Both the position numbers and the translations under genes were made by a program. From positions 1-40,751 of the forward strand of contig CAIVQB010000059.1 in NCBI GenBank assembly GCA_903907925.1: a stretch of DNA of 40,751 bases. Direction: 5' to 3'. This document shows, in pieces, positions 26,977 through 34,670 of this stretch. The stretch is from an uncultured Verrucomicrobiota bacterium (GTDB lineage: Bacteria; Verrucomicrobiota; Verrucomicrobiia; Limisphaerales; UBA9464). The notes under the pieces are model-generated. The model had not been told where the DNA came from. It was given only the letters and a program-made list of their open reading frames with translations, and searched no databases. Every line of letters starts with the position of its first letter. Position 1 is the first letter of the stretch.

Positions 26977-27846
26977 TCAGAGATACGACGCGAGAATCGG
27001 CTTCAACGACTTCGTGGTGGCGGCAGGCCACAGGCTGCGGTCAGTCATGATCGCATTCCGCAGCGCATGGTGACAGGGCCAGTCGGCGATGGTCGGGATT
27101 CGCGGGAGAACGTTGGCGACGATCGCCTGGGCGGTGGCGGCGTTGCGCTTGAGGTTGGCGATGACCATTTCCACGGTCACGTGCGCCTCGTCCGCCTTCC
27201 AGCAATCGTAGTCAGTGACCATGGCCATCGTGGCGTAGGCGATCTCGGCTTCGCGCGCGCAACGGGCTTCGCCGAGATTGGTCATGCCGATCACGTCGAA
27301 ACCGGCGCGATGATTGGCAAGTGATTCCGCGCGGGTGCTGAACGCGGGGCCCTCCATGTTGACATAGGTGCCGCCGTCGTGAACCCGGGCCTTGCAGGCG
27401 CGGGCGGATTTCAAAAGGAGCCCGCGAAGTTCCTCACTGACCGGATCGGCGAAGGCGATGTGGGCGACGATGCCGCGGCCGAAAAAGGTGTGTTCGAGAT
27501 CGCGCTTGGTGCGATCGATGAACTGATCGACCAGAACGAAATCGCAGGGCCGGTATTTCCTCTGGAGCGAACCGACCGCACTGGCGCTGATGATCCACCG
27601 CACCCCGAGTGACTTCATCGCCCAGATGTTGGCGCGATGATTCAACTCGGTCGGGAGAATACGGTGACCGCGGGCGTGCCGGGGCAGGAACACCACTTCA
27701 CGGCCGGCGAGGGTGCCGGTCAAAAAGGAGTCGGACGGATCGCCGAACGGAGTCCGCACCCGGACCCACTTCTGCCGTTCAAAGCCTTCGATGTGATAAA
27801 GGCCGCTGCCGCCGATGATGCCGATCCGGGGTGATGTGTTCTTCAT
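26977..27846 (-). CDS. mtnP: S-methyl-5'-thioadenosine phosphorylase
   Basis: It cleaves methylthioadenosine with phosphate into adenine and methylthioribose 1-phosphate, salvaging a polyamine by-product. The 289-aa product shows IGIIGGSGLYHIEG at the N-terminus, FLPRHARGH for phosphate, ANIWAMKSLGVRWIISASAVGSL, MEGPAFSTRAES, GMTNLGEA and the TDYDCW stretch that separates MTA phosphorylases from purine nucleoside phosphorylases. Length is typical. The open frame extends to 27909, but ATG at 27846 begins the conserved part. The next gene, 10 bp on, is a permease. Confidence 0.92.
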   Translation of the reverse strand: MKNTSPRIGIIGGSGLYHIEGFERQKWVRVRTPFGDPSDSFLTGTLAGREVVFLPRHARGHRILPTELNHRANIWAMKSLGVRWIISASAVGSLQRKYRPCDFVLVDQFIDRTKRDLEHTFFGRGIVAHIAFADPVSEELRGLLLKSARACKARVHDGGTYVNMEGPAFSTRAESLANHRAGFDVIGMTNLGEARCAREAEIAYATMAMVTDYDCWKADEAHVTVEMVIANLKRNAATAQAIVANVLPRIPTIADWPCHHALRNAIMTDRSLWPAATTKSLKPILASYL

Positions 27847-27966
27847 GGTCCGTCGCGCGCAGTGAAGGCGCTGGACATCGCCGTGGCAAGCCGGAGCTGG
27901 AACGGACACCGAATCTCAACGCCGCACCGGCCGCGCCCACTTCCACTTGCCACGCGCTTCGCCATT

Positions 27967-28009
27967 TGAAGACGGGACTCCAACGACACGAGGTTCCGCC
28001 TTCAGGCGG
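27967..28009 (+). repeat. copy 2 of the TGAAGNCGGGACTCC repeat, imperfect inverted-repeat form
   Basis: TGAAGACGGGACTCC (27967-27981) is followed after about 11 bases by GGTTCCGCCTTCA (27992-28004), an imperfect reverse complement, and CCGCCT-tc-AGGCGG closes a hairpin at 27996-28009. The same core occurs at 6437 and 34604. Confidence 0.55.
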
Positions 28010-28049
28010 CGTTTTGTCTTCGTCGGAAAGGATCGTGAACGGGGGTGAA

Positions 28050-28259
28050 ACGGCCCGCCAAAGGGGCCGTCGGGTCATTAAAGAAATTGTTTGAACGACC
28101 CCGGAGCATAAGCGTCAATGGGTCGGTAGGTTACCGGGAACGGACACTGCGGCCACAACAGTCGCAAGCCCGCTCCCTGCCGGCCCGGCAACGGTCTGGC
28201 AAAGGGGGTTTAGTTTGGTTGTTTGGGTTAGGCGGGTGCCGCGAGGCGCCCGCTTTTTT
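28050..28259 (+). ncRNA. candidate structured RNA upstream of pgk (unrecognised)
   Basis: A hairpin (28050-28070) is followed by CGACCC at 28096-28101. It can pair upstream with GGGTC (28072-28076) or downstream with GGGTCG (28120-28125), a mutually exclusive choice. A CGGTA-ggt-TACCG hairpin follows at about 28124-28136, and a strong terminator ends the element 95 bases before pgk. No protein frame explains the terminator. The sequence does not match the SRP, tmRNA, RNase P or common riboswitch cores I know. It may be a free small RNA or a leader that is prematurely terminated. Confidence 0.3.
28232..28259 (+). terminator. orphan intrinsic terminator upstream of pgk
   Basis: GCGGGTGCC (28232-28240) pairs with GGCGCCCGC (28245-28253) through nine pairs, one a G-T wobble, across a GCGA loop, and six Ts follow. 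No coding gene precedes it on the plus strand within the window's gene-free stretch. Confidence 0.85.
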
Positions 28260-28299
28260 AATGCCCGCGGAGTGTTGTCGTTCGCCGATAAAAACCCCG

Positions 28300-28328
28300 T
28301 GGACGGGTCCTGCGCCTGCCGCTAGCCT
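28300..28328 (+). promoter_or_regulatory. putative pgk promoter
   Basis: TGGACG (28300-28305), 17 bases, TAGCCT (28323-28328). The surrounding 12-mer GCCGCTAGCCTG is identical to that before pgi. It lies downstream of the orphan terminator, so pgk could be transcribed independently of the structured region. Confidence 0.4.
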
Positions 28329-28354
28329 GCGCCGCCTTTTGGGCAAAACGATTT

Positions 28355-29608
28355 ATGGCAAAACTTTCTGTTCGCACTCTCGATGTCGCCGGCAAACGCG
28401 TGCTCATGCGCGTGGATTACAATGTGCCGATGGAGGAAAAGGGTGGCGCGATGGTGATCAACGATGTCACCCGCATCCGCGAGACGCTCCAGACGGTGAA
28501 TCTGCTGTTGTCGAAGGGCGCCCGGCTCATTCTTGCCGCCCATCTCGGCCGTCCCGACGGCAAACGCGAGCCGTCGATGAGTCTTCGTCCGGTCGCAGAG
28601 AAACTCGCTGAATTGCTCGGCAAGCCGGTGCAGTTCGTTGATGAAACCGTCGGCGAAAAAGCGGAGGCCGCCGCCGCTGCACTGCGGGACGGCGAGGTGT
28701 TGGTGCTCGAAAACGTCCGCTTCCAGGCCGAGGAAGAAGCCAACGATCCGGTGTTTGCCGCGCGTCTCGCCCGCCTTGCGGATGTGTACGTCAACGATGC
28801 CTTCGGTGCCGCCCACCGCGCTCATGCTTCGACCAGCGGCGTGGCCCGCATCGTCCGCGCCTGGGGTGGCAAGGCCGCCGCCGGTTTGCTGATGGAACGC
28901 GAATTGAAGTTTCTCGGTGACGAACTCGAAACCCCCGCCCGGCCGTTCGTGGTCATTCTCGGCGGTGCGAAGGTGTCGGACAAGATCAAGGTGATCGATC
29001 GCCTTTTGGAAAAGGCCGACACGGTGCTCATCGGCGGCGCGATGGCCTACACCTTCAAGCTCGCCCACGGCGGCAAGACCGGGAAGAGCCTGATCGAAAA
29101 GGATCACACCGGTACGGCACTCGCCGCCGAAGCCAAGGCCGCCAAGAAGGGGGTCCAATTTCTTCTCCCGACCGACACCGTGGTGGCCGATCTCCGTGAC
29201 ACCGGCCGTTTGAACAAGAAGGGCCGGCCCGTTCTGGAACCGATCAATCCGCGGGTGGTCGAGGGTGATATTCCCGATGACACCGAAGGATTCGACATCG
29301 GTCCGGCCACCGCCGCCGCCTATGCCAAGGTGATCGCGGGTGCCAAAACCATTTTGTGGAACGGCCCGATGGGCATGTTTGAAGATCCGCGATTTGCCGC
29401 GGGCACGCTGGCTGTTGCCCAGGCGGTTGTGGCCGCGACCCAGGCGAGTGGTGCCAAATCGATCATCGGCGGCGGCGACAGCGTCAAGGCGGTCAATAAG
29501 GCGGGTCTCGGCGACAAAGTGACCTTTGCCAGCACCGGTGGCGGGGCGAGTCTCGAATTCCTGGAAGGCATTCCGCTTCCCGGTGTTTCCGCGCTCGACG
29601 ACGAATAG
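28355..29608 (+). CDS. pgk: phosphoglycerate kinase
   Basis: It transfers phosphate between 1,3-bisphosphoglycerate and ADP in glycolysis. The 417-aa, two-domain protein has RVLMRVDYNVPM at the N-terminus with the substrate-binding Asp and Asn, AAHLGRPDGKREPSMSL, ENVRFQAEEEAND, VYVNDAFGAAHRAHAS, ILGGAKVSDKIKVI and, near the C-terminus, SIIGGGDSVKAV and FASTGGGASLEFLEG. Length is slightly above the usual 390-400. The ATG at 28355 has no Shine-Dalgarno sequence. tpiA and secG follow in the same direction. Confidence 0.97.
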   Translation: MAKLSVRTLDVAGKRVLMRVDYNVPMEEKGGAMVINDVTRIRETLQTVNLLLSKGARLILAAHLGRPDGKREPSMSLRPVAEKLAELLGKPVQFVDETVGEKAEAAAAALRDGEVLVLENVRFQAEEEANDPVFAARLARLADVYVNDAFGAAHRAHASTSGVARIVRAWGGKAAAGLLMERELKFLGDELETPARPFVVILGGAKVSDKIKVIDRLLEKADTVLIGGAMAYTFKLAHGGKTGKSLIEKDHTGTALAAEAKAAKKGVQFLLPTDTVVADLRDTGRLNKKGRPVLEPINPRVVEGDIPDDTEGFDIGPATAAAYAKVIAGAKTILWNGPMGMFEDPRFAAGTLAVAQAVVAATQASGAKSIIGGGDSVKAVNKAGLGDKVTFASTGGGASLEFLEGIPLPGVSALDDE

Positions 29609-29698
29609 CCATCGTCGGATCACGTTTTCCACGACACTGGACCGGCAGGAGTCCGGTTCCGGGGTCCTTGGGACCATGAAGTGGAGTCAAAAACCGCT

Positions 29699-29726
29699 TT
29701 GACGGCCCCTCCGACCCCGCTAAGGT
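29699..29726 (+). promoter_or_regulatory. putative tpiA-secG promoter
   Basis: TTGACG (29699-29704), 16 bases, TAAGGT (29721-29726), 27 bases before the ATG. The gap between pgk and tpiA also has three small hairpins, ACCGG/CCGGT at 29641-29657, GGTCC-ttg-GGACC at 29663-29675 and GTCAAA/TTTGAC at 29686-29703. The last overlaps the -35-like hexamer. Confidence 0.45.
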
Positions 29727-29753
29727 CCGCGTTCCGCATTGGCGGAAATCTGC

Positions 29754-30518
29754 ATGGAAAAAGAACGCAAACTGATCATCGCCGGCAACTGGAAGAGCAA
29801 CAAGACGGTGGCCGAAGGCCTCGCCCTGGTGGCCGATCTCAAGCGTGAGCTGGCGTCGGTGAAGGAGGTCGACATCGTCGTCTGCCCCCCGTTCACCGCG
29901 CTGGAGAGTGTCTCGAAGGCGATCCTCGATTCCAACATCCGGTTGGGCGCCCAGAACATGAGCGACAACGGCTACGGCGCGTTCACCGGCGAAATCGCCG
30001 CCGGCATGCTCAAGGAATTCTCGGTCGGCTACGTCATTCTCGGCCACAGCGAACGGCGCCAGTTCCAGAAGGAATCGGACGCCCTCGTCGCGAAGAAGGC
30101 CGCCGCTGCCCACGCCGCCAATCTGGTTCCGATCGTCTGCGTTGGCGAAACCCTCGCCGAACGTGAAGCTGGAATCACCGGCCAGGTGGTGGAAACCCAG
30201 GTCCGGGGTTCACTCGCCGGTCTGACACCCGAACAGGTGGAGAAGACCATCATCGCTTACGAACCCGTCTGGGCCATTGGCACGGGTCGCACGGCCACCA
30301 GCGCGCAGGCGCAGGAAACCCATGCCACCATTCGCAAGGTGGTGGCGGCGATTCATGGCGATGCCGTGGCCCGCCGGGTCCGCATCCAATACGGCGGCAG
30401 CGTCAAGGCGGCCAACGCCCGTGAACTTCTCGGCCAGCCCGACATCGACGGTGCGCTGGTCGGTGGTGCCAGCCTCGAGGTCCGCAGTTTCGCCGACATC
30501 ATCAAGAATTCGATCTGA
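29754..30518 (+). CDS. tpiA: triosephosphate isomerase
   Basis: It interconverts dihydroxyacetone phosphate and glyceraldehyde 3-phosphate. The 254-aa product has IIAGNWKSNKT with the catalytic Asn and Lys, GAQNMSDNGYGAFTGE, GYVILGHSERRQ with the electrophilic His, YEPVWAIGTGRTAT with the catalytic Glu and loop 6, and YGGSVKAANA and GALVGGASL for phosphate. ATG at 29754 fits the family; an in-frame TTG at 29739 does not add conserved sequence. It is six bases from secG. Confidence 0.97.
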   Translation: MEKERKLIIAGNWKSNKTVAEGLALVADLKRELASVKEVDIVVCPPFTALESVSKAILDSNIRLGAQNMSDNGYGAFTGEIAAGMLKEFSVGYVILGHSERRQFQKESDALVAKKAAAAHAANLVPIVCVGETLAEREAGITGQVVETQVRGSLAGLTPEQVEKTIIAYEPVWAIGTGRTATSAQAQETHATIRKVVAAIHGDAVARRVRIQYGGSVKAANARELLGQPDIDGALVGGASLEVRSFADIIKNSI

Positions 30519-30524
30519 TCCGTT

Positions 30525-30944
30525 ATGAGTTTCCTTATCGGTCTCCTCAGTTTTGTCCTGTTCCTCGTCTGCCTGTTCCTCGGTCTTTTGGTGCTGATCC
30601 AGCTCCCGAAGAAGGAGGCCGGCATGGGCCAGGCCTTCGGTGGCGCCGCCACGGACGCCTTGTTCGGCGCGGGTTCCGGCAATGCCCTGACGCAGATGAC
30701 CAAGTACGCCGCCGGCGCTTTCCTGATCCTCTGCCTGGTGATTTCCGTCCTCGGCAAACAGGCCGGCAAGGCGAAGACCGAGAGTGTCCGCCAGAAGCTG
30801 GCCCAGACCGCTCCGACGACTCCCACCCCCGCACCGGCTTTGGGCGGCGCAGTCATTCCGAGCACCGCGATTGCTCCGGCCCTTCCGATGACGACCAATG
30901 CCGTCAAGAAGGCGGCCACCAACGCGGTTGCGCCGGCCAAGTAA
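30525..30944 (+). CDS. secG: preprotein translocase subunit SecG
   Basis: SecG is the third core subunit of the SecYEG channel and aids protein export. The 139-aa product has two transmembrane helices (about 3-25 and 61-78) joined by the conserved loop IQLPKKEAGMGQAFGG and LFGAGSGNALTQMTKYA. A 60-residue Ala/Pro/Thr-rich tail follows (APALGGAVIPSTAIAPALPM), making it longer than typical SecG of 70-110 residues. The gene follows tpiA by six bases; the pgk-tpiA-secG order is widespread in bacteria. Confidence 0.93.
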   Translation: MSFLIGLLSFVLFLVCLFLGLLVLIQLPKKEAGMGQAFGGAATDALFGAGSGNALTQMTKYAAGAFLILCLVISVLGKQAGKAKTESVRQKLAQTAPTTPTPAPALGGAVIPSTAIAPALPMTTNAVKKAATNAVAPAK

Positions 30945-30966
30945 CGCTCCCACACTGCCGCCAGCC

Positions 30967-32667
30967 ATGCTGGTGAAGCACAACGCCCCCGGAATTTTCC
31001 CGGGGGCGTTTCGCTTTCGGACGCTGCTCGCTGCGGCGCTTCTCATGTGGACGGCCGGCTGCCGGCCGGCCCCGGTTCCCGATCTCGTCATCCACAACAC
31101 GTCGGAACCGGAGACTGTCGATCCCCAGATTCTCACCGGTCAGCCCGATGGTCGAATCGGGGCCTCCCTGTTTGAAGGTCTCACCCGCTTCAACCCGGAA
31201 ACCGGGCGAGCGATGCCGGGTCTCGCCGAACGTTGGGAGATCAGTCCGGACGGTCGCACCTACACCTTTCATCTTCGTCCCGGTCTCGCCTTCTCCACCG
31301 GGGAACCGATCGCCGCTGCGGACGTGGTCTGGTCCTGGAATCGCGCCGTCGATCCCGCCACCGCCGCGGATTATGCCGGATTCTTTTTCTACGTCCGCAA
31401 CGGGAAGGCGATCAACACCTCCGCCGCCGCGCCGTCGGTTCGTCCTCCGCTCGGAATCCGGGCGCTGGATCCATTGACCGTTGAGGTGGAGTTGGAAAAT
31501 CCGACGCCCTTCTTTCCCGACCTCTGCGGCATGCGGATCATGGCGGTGGTGCCGCGCTTCGCCATCGAACGGTACGGTGATCAGTGGGTGCGGCACGATC
31601 CGGTTCCGTGCAGTGGGCCTTATCAACTCGTCAGTTGGCGTCCCAACGACCGCATCCGGCTCCGCAAGAATCCACACTACTGGGATGTGGAACACGTTCG
31701 GTCTGACACCATCGATGTGTTGTCCGGGGATTCGCCCTCGACCGCACTCAATCTCTTCCTCACCGGGAAGATCGATTTCATCGTGGATAAAACGGTAATC
31801 CCGATCGAGCTGGCGGATCTGCTTCGGCGTCGGCCGGAATTCCATCCCTTCAACTATCTCGGGAACTATTTCATCCGTTTCAACTGCACACGAAAGCCGT
31901 TCGACGATCCGCGGGTGCGGCGCGCGTTCGGGCTGGTGATCGACAAACGCCGTCTGGTGGAACGCATCACGCGCATGGGCGAGCGCCCGGCGGACGCGCT
32001 GGTTCCGCCCGGGACCGAGGGCTATGTCGGGGCCCGGGGGTTGGGTCGCAACGCCCTCGATGCCGCCACACCGGCGGCGTACGAAGAGGCGATGGCCCGC
32101 AATGTCGAGGAGGCGCGACGCTGGCTGGCTGAGGCCGGCTTCCCGGGCGGGCACGGATTCCCACGGTTTTCGTACATGTTCAATTCCGGCGGTGGGAGCG
32201 GGGCCCGGATGCACGAGCAGATCGGAGTCGAAATGCAGGAGATGCTTCGACGACATCTCGGGATCGAATTCGATCTGCGACCGGTGGAGTACAAGACCTA
32301 CCTCTCCGAGATGTCCCGGCTGAATTTCGATATGATCCGCGGTTCCTGGATCGGGGATTACAATGATCCGACGACCTTTCTGGACCTCTTCCTGGCCGAC
32401 AACGGCAACAACCGCACCGGTTGGAAGAATGCCCGCTACGATGAACTCATGGCCGGGGCTGCCGCCACCGCAGCGCCAGAGAAGCGGTTCGATCTGTTGC
32501 GCGAGGCGGAGACGTTGCTGGTTCGCGACGAGGTTCCGATCATTCCCATTTGCTACTATGTGGGTTTCTTCGCGTTCGATCCGGAACGGGTCGGCGGGAT
32601 CTACGCCAACATGACCGATGAACATCCCTTTTGGGCCATTTATCGGAAGGGCGCGTTGCCGAGGTAA
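30967..32667 (+). CDS. ABC transporter substrate-binding lipoprotein, peptide/nickel (SBP family 5) type
   Basis: The 566-aa product has a signal ending LLMWTAGC (predicted lipidated Cys32) and the family 5 pattern: EPETVDPQILTG, LFEGLTRFNPETGRAMPGLAERWEISPDG (in parts), YTFHLRPGLAFSTGEPI, AADVVWSWNRAVDPATA and GPYQLVSW. It captures oligopeptides or another solute in the periplasm for the two permeases downstream. The first codons overlap a hairpin that looks like the secG terminator. No later in-frame ATG precedes the signal's hydrophobic core, so ATG 30967 (or GTG 30973) is the start. No ribosome site is visible. Confidence 0.9.
   Translation: MLVKHNAPGIFPGAFRFRTLLAAALLMWTAGCRPAPVPDLVIHNTSEPETVDPQILTGQPDGRIGASLFEGLTRFNPETGRAMPGLAERWEISPDGRTYTFHLRPGLAFSTGEPIAAADVVWSWNRAVDPATAADYAGFFFYVRNGKAINTSAAAPSVRPPLGIRALDPLTVEVELENPTPFFPDLCGMRIMAVVPRFAIERYGDQWVRHDPVPCSGPYQLVSWRPNDRIRLRKNPHYWDVEHVRSDTIDVLSGDSPSTALNLFLTGKIDFIVDKTVIPIELADLLRRRPEFHPFNYLGNYFIRFNCTRKPFDDPRVRRAFGLVIDKRRLVERITRMGERPADALVPPGTEGYVGARGLGRNALDAATPAAYEEAMARNVEEARRWLAEAGFPGGHGFPRFSYMFNSGGGSGARMHEQIGVEMQEMLRRHLGIEFDLRPVEYKTYLSEMSRLNFDMIRGSWIGDYNDPTTFLDLFLADNGNNRTGWKNARYDELMAGAAATAAPEKRFDLLREAETLLVRDEVPIIPICYYVGFFAFDPERVGGIYANMTDEHPFWAIYRKGALPR
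30984..31013 (+). terminator. hairpin after secG, inside the start of the binding-protein gene
   Basis: CGCCCCCGG (30984-30992) pairs perfectly with CCGGGGGCG (31000-31008) and is followed by TTTCGCTTT. It lies 40 bases after the secG stop but within the first 15 codons of the next gene, so it may partly terminate secG transcripts or limit expression of the transporter. Confidence 0.5.
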
Positions 32668-32676
32668 TCCAAGACC

Positions 32677-33633
32677 ATGCTCCGGCGCATTCTCCTGCTG
32701 ATCCCGCTGACCTGGGTGATCGTCACGCTCGCGTTCTTCCTGGTGCGCGTCGCTCCCGGCGGTCCGTTCGATCGCGAACGCAAGCCGGCCTCGCCACAGG
32801 TGGAGGCCGCGTTGCGCCAGAAATATCACCTGGATGAAACGCCCTTCTCCCAATACCTGCGCTTTCTCGGGCTCAAATGGGAAGCCCGTCCGGATGGTTC
32901 ATGGCATCGGGCCGAGGGTGGGCTGCTGGTCGGCGATTTTGGTTTGTCCCTGAAATACCGGAATCATTCGGTGACCGACATCATCCTCCAGGGACTTCCG
33001 GTCTCGCTCGTGCTGGGCTGGCTGGCATTTGGTTTCGCCATTGGAACGGGCATTCCCATCGGCTTTGCCACGGCGATTCGCAAGGGCGGTTGGGCGGACG
33101 CAGCGGGCAGCATGGCGGCCATCCTGATGGTCTGCGTTCCCGGCTTTGTCATCGGACCGATCCTCGTCCTTGTTGCGGGTCTGAAGCTGGGATGGTTTCC
33201 CGTCGGCCTCTGGGGAAGCCCGATGCATGCGGTGCTTCCGATGATCACGCTCGGACTGTATTTCAGCGGCCGCGTTGCCCGGTTGATGCGGGAGGGAATG
33301 GTTCAGGCACTGCAGAGCGAATTCATCCGCACCGCACGGGCCAAGGGCCTGGGAGAATTCTCGGTCCTACTTCGGCACGCCTTCCGTTTGGCTGTCATGC
33401 CGGTGCTCTCCTACAGCGGTCCGATGCTGGCCGATCTGCTCACTGGATCTTTCGTGGTGGAGAACATCTTCCAGATCCCAGGTATCGGCGTGTTCATGGT
33501 GAACGCCTCGCTGTCGCGCGATTATCCCATGGTGGTGGGATTGGTGCTGCTCTACGCCGTGTTGCTGTTGGTGCTGAATCTGGTGGTGGATGTGGCCTAC
33601 GGATTTCTCGATCCCCGGGTGAAGCATGGATGA
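32677..33633 (+). CDS. ABC transporter permease, OppB/DppB family
   Basis: The 318-aa inner-membrane protein has an N-terminal helix MLRRILLLIPLTWVIVTLAFF (read as one span of hydrophobic residues), PGGPFD, and the coupling EAA loop EFIRTARAKGLGEFSVL followed by a region RHAFRLAVMPVLSYSGP. Six predicted helices. It starts ten bases after the binding-protein stop and its end overlaps the next permease gene by eight bases. A central soluble segment (residues 55-85) is longer than in E. coli OppB. The EAA loop would contact an ATPase that is not encoded nearby. Confidence 0.92.
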   Translation: MLRRILLLIPLTWVIVTLAFFLVRVAPGGPFDRERKPASPQVEAALRQKYHLDETPFSQYLRFLGLKWEARPDGSWHRAEGGLLVGDFGLSLKYRNHSVTDIILQGLPVSLVLGWLAFGFAIGTGIPIGFATAIRKGGWADAAGSMAAILMVCVPGFVIGPILVLVAGLKLGWFPVGLWGSPMHAVLPMITLGLYFSGRVARLMREGMVQALQSEFIRTARAKGLGEFSVLLRHAFRLAVMPVLSYSGPMLADLLTGSFVVENIFQIPGIGVFMVNASLSRDYPMVVGLVLLYAVLLLVLNLVVDVAYGFLDPRVKHG

Positions 33634-34576
33634 TCCGAATCCAGATTCCTCGGCGATGATTTCCGGGAAGCAGCCCCGGCCACTCACGCCGCGACAACGT
33701 GCCTGGCGTCGTTTTCGCAACAACACTCCCGCCGTGGTATCGGCGGTCTTCCTGCTGACGATGCTCCTGCTGGCGCTCGCCGTTCCGGTGCTGAGTGGTC
33801 ACGGCGCAGCGCAGGGTTCCGATACCCAGTTTGCCCCGCCGGATGCCGCGCATTGGTGGGGCACGGATGTTCACGGGCGCGACGTGCTAACCCGGGTGTT
33901 TGCCGGGGCGCGCCTTTCGTTCCTCGTGGGTGGCGTCGGGGCAGCCGTCAGCCTGGTGATCGGTGTCTGCTGGGGAATGGTGGCGGGCTATGTCGGTGGA
34001 AGGGTGGACGGAGCGATGATGCGCTTCGTCGACATCCTGTATTCGCTGCCGAGCGTGGTGTTCGTCATCGTACTGATCACCACGCTGGAGGATCATCTCA
34101 AGGGGATCCTCAACCGGGTGTCGCCCCAATCGGCGGGAGCGGCCCGACTACTCTTTCTCTTTGTTGGTCTCGGCGCGGTTTCCTGGCTGACCATGGCGCG
34201 CATCGTGCGCGGTCAGGTGTTGTCGCTGCGGACGCGGCCCTTCGTCCTCGCCAGTCGCGCCCTCGGGGCCAGTGACGCCCGGATTCTGTTCCGTCACATC
34301 CTCCCGAACGTTGCCGGAGTGGTCATCGTCTACCTGACCCTCACCGTTCCCAGCATCATTCTTTACGAGAGTTTTCTCAGCTATCTCGGACTCGGCATCC
34401 AGCCGCCGCAAGCGAGCCTCGGATCGCTCATCGCCGAGGGCGCGGCACAGATCAACCCGATCCGGACCTATTGGTGGTTGATCGTTTTTCCCGGCGGGGT
34501 GCTCGCGTCAGCCCTGCTCGCACTCAACCTCCTCGGCGACGGATTGCGCGACGCACTCGATCCGCGTTCCGGTTGA
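33626..34576 (+). CDS. ABC transporter permease, OppC/DppC family
   Basis: The 316-aa product has a cytoplasmic N-terminal tail, a first transmembrane segment near residues 36-54, HWWGTDVHGRDVLTRVFAGAR (periplasmic loop, in part) and the EAA loop VLASRALGASDARILFRHILPN. It ends SLGSLIAEGA and LNLLGDGLRDALDPR, typical of this family. With the preceding gene it forms the heterodimeric channel for the binding protein. It overlaps the previous gene by eight bases (ATGGATGA), which implies coupled translation. Confidence 0.92.
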   Translation: MDDPNPDSSAMISGKQPRPLTPRQRAWRRFRNNTPAVVSAVFLLTMLLLALAVPVLSGHGAAQGSDTQFAPPDAAHWWGTDVHGRDVLTRVFAGARLSFLVGGVGAAVSLVIGVCWGMVAGYVGGRVDGAMMRFVDILYSLPSVVFVIVLITTLEDHLKGILNRVSPQSAGAARLLFLFVGLGAVSWLTMARIVRGQVLSLRTRPFVLASRALGASDARILFRHILPNVAGVVIVYLTLTVPSIILYESFLSYLGLGIQPPQASLGSLIAEGAAQINPIRTYWWLIVFPGGVLASALLALNLLGDGLRDALDPRSG

Positions 34577-34603
34577 CTCGCGGGACGAATCCCGGCGTGT
34601 GCC

Positions 34604-34624
34604 GGAGTCCCGGCTTCAGGCGGC
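34604..34624 (-). repeat. copy 3 of the TGAAGNCGGGACTCC repeat, inverted
   Basis: GGAGTCCCGGCTTCA (34604-34618) is the reverse complement of TGAAGCCGGGACTCC, followed by GGCGG as at the second copy. A small hairpin CGGGA-cgaa-TCCCG lies just before (34581-34594). Confidence 0.55.
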
Positions 34625-34670
34625 TCTGAACGACCGGATGGATCTCCGAATGAGCAAGGGCAGACAACGA

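Larger units (their letters stand above)
27847..28354. other. 508-bp gene-free stretch between mtnP and pgk
   Basis: No convincing protein is encoded on either strand. From left to right it holds a repeat core (27967-28009), a G/C-rich hairpin followed by TTTT (27996-28014), a 7-bp hairpin ACGGCCC/GGGCCGT (28050-28070), mutually exclusive pairings around 28072-28125, a strong terminator (28232-28259) and the pgk promoter-like element (28300-28328). The two flanking genes are divergent, so the region is a likely site of regulation or of a small RNA. Confidence 0.7.

Noticed and set aside
28050-28259. Assignment of the pgk-upstream region to a known RNA class
   Set aside because: The SRP GGAAGGAAGCA-type motif, the tmRNA ends, the RNase P GAGGAAAGTC motif and the riboswitch cores that I know were not found, so it is kept only as an unnamed candidate.
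30904-32853. Long minus-strand frame opposite the binding-protein gene
   Set aside because: The plus-strand protein has clear family motifs, while this frame has none.
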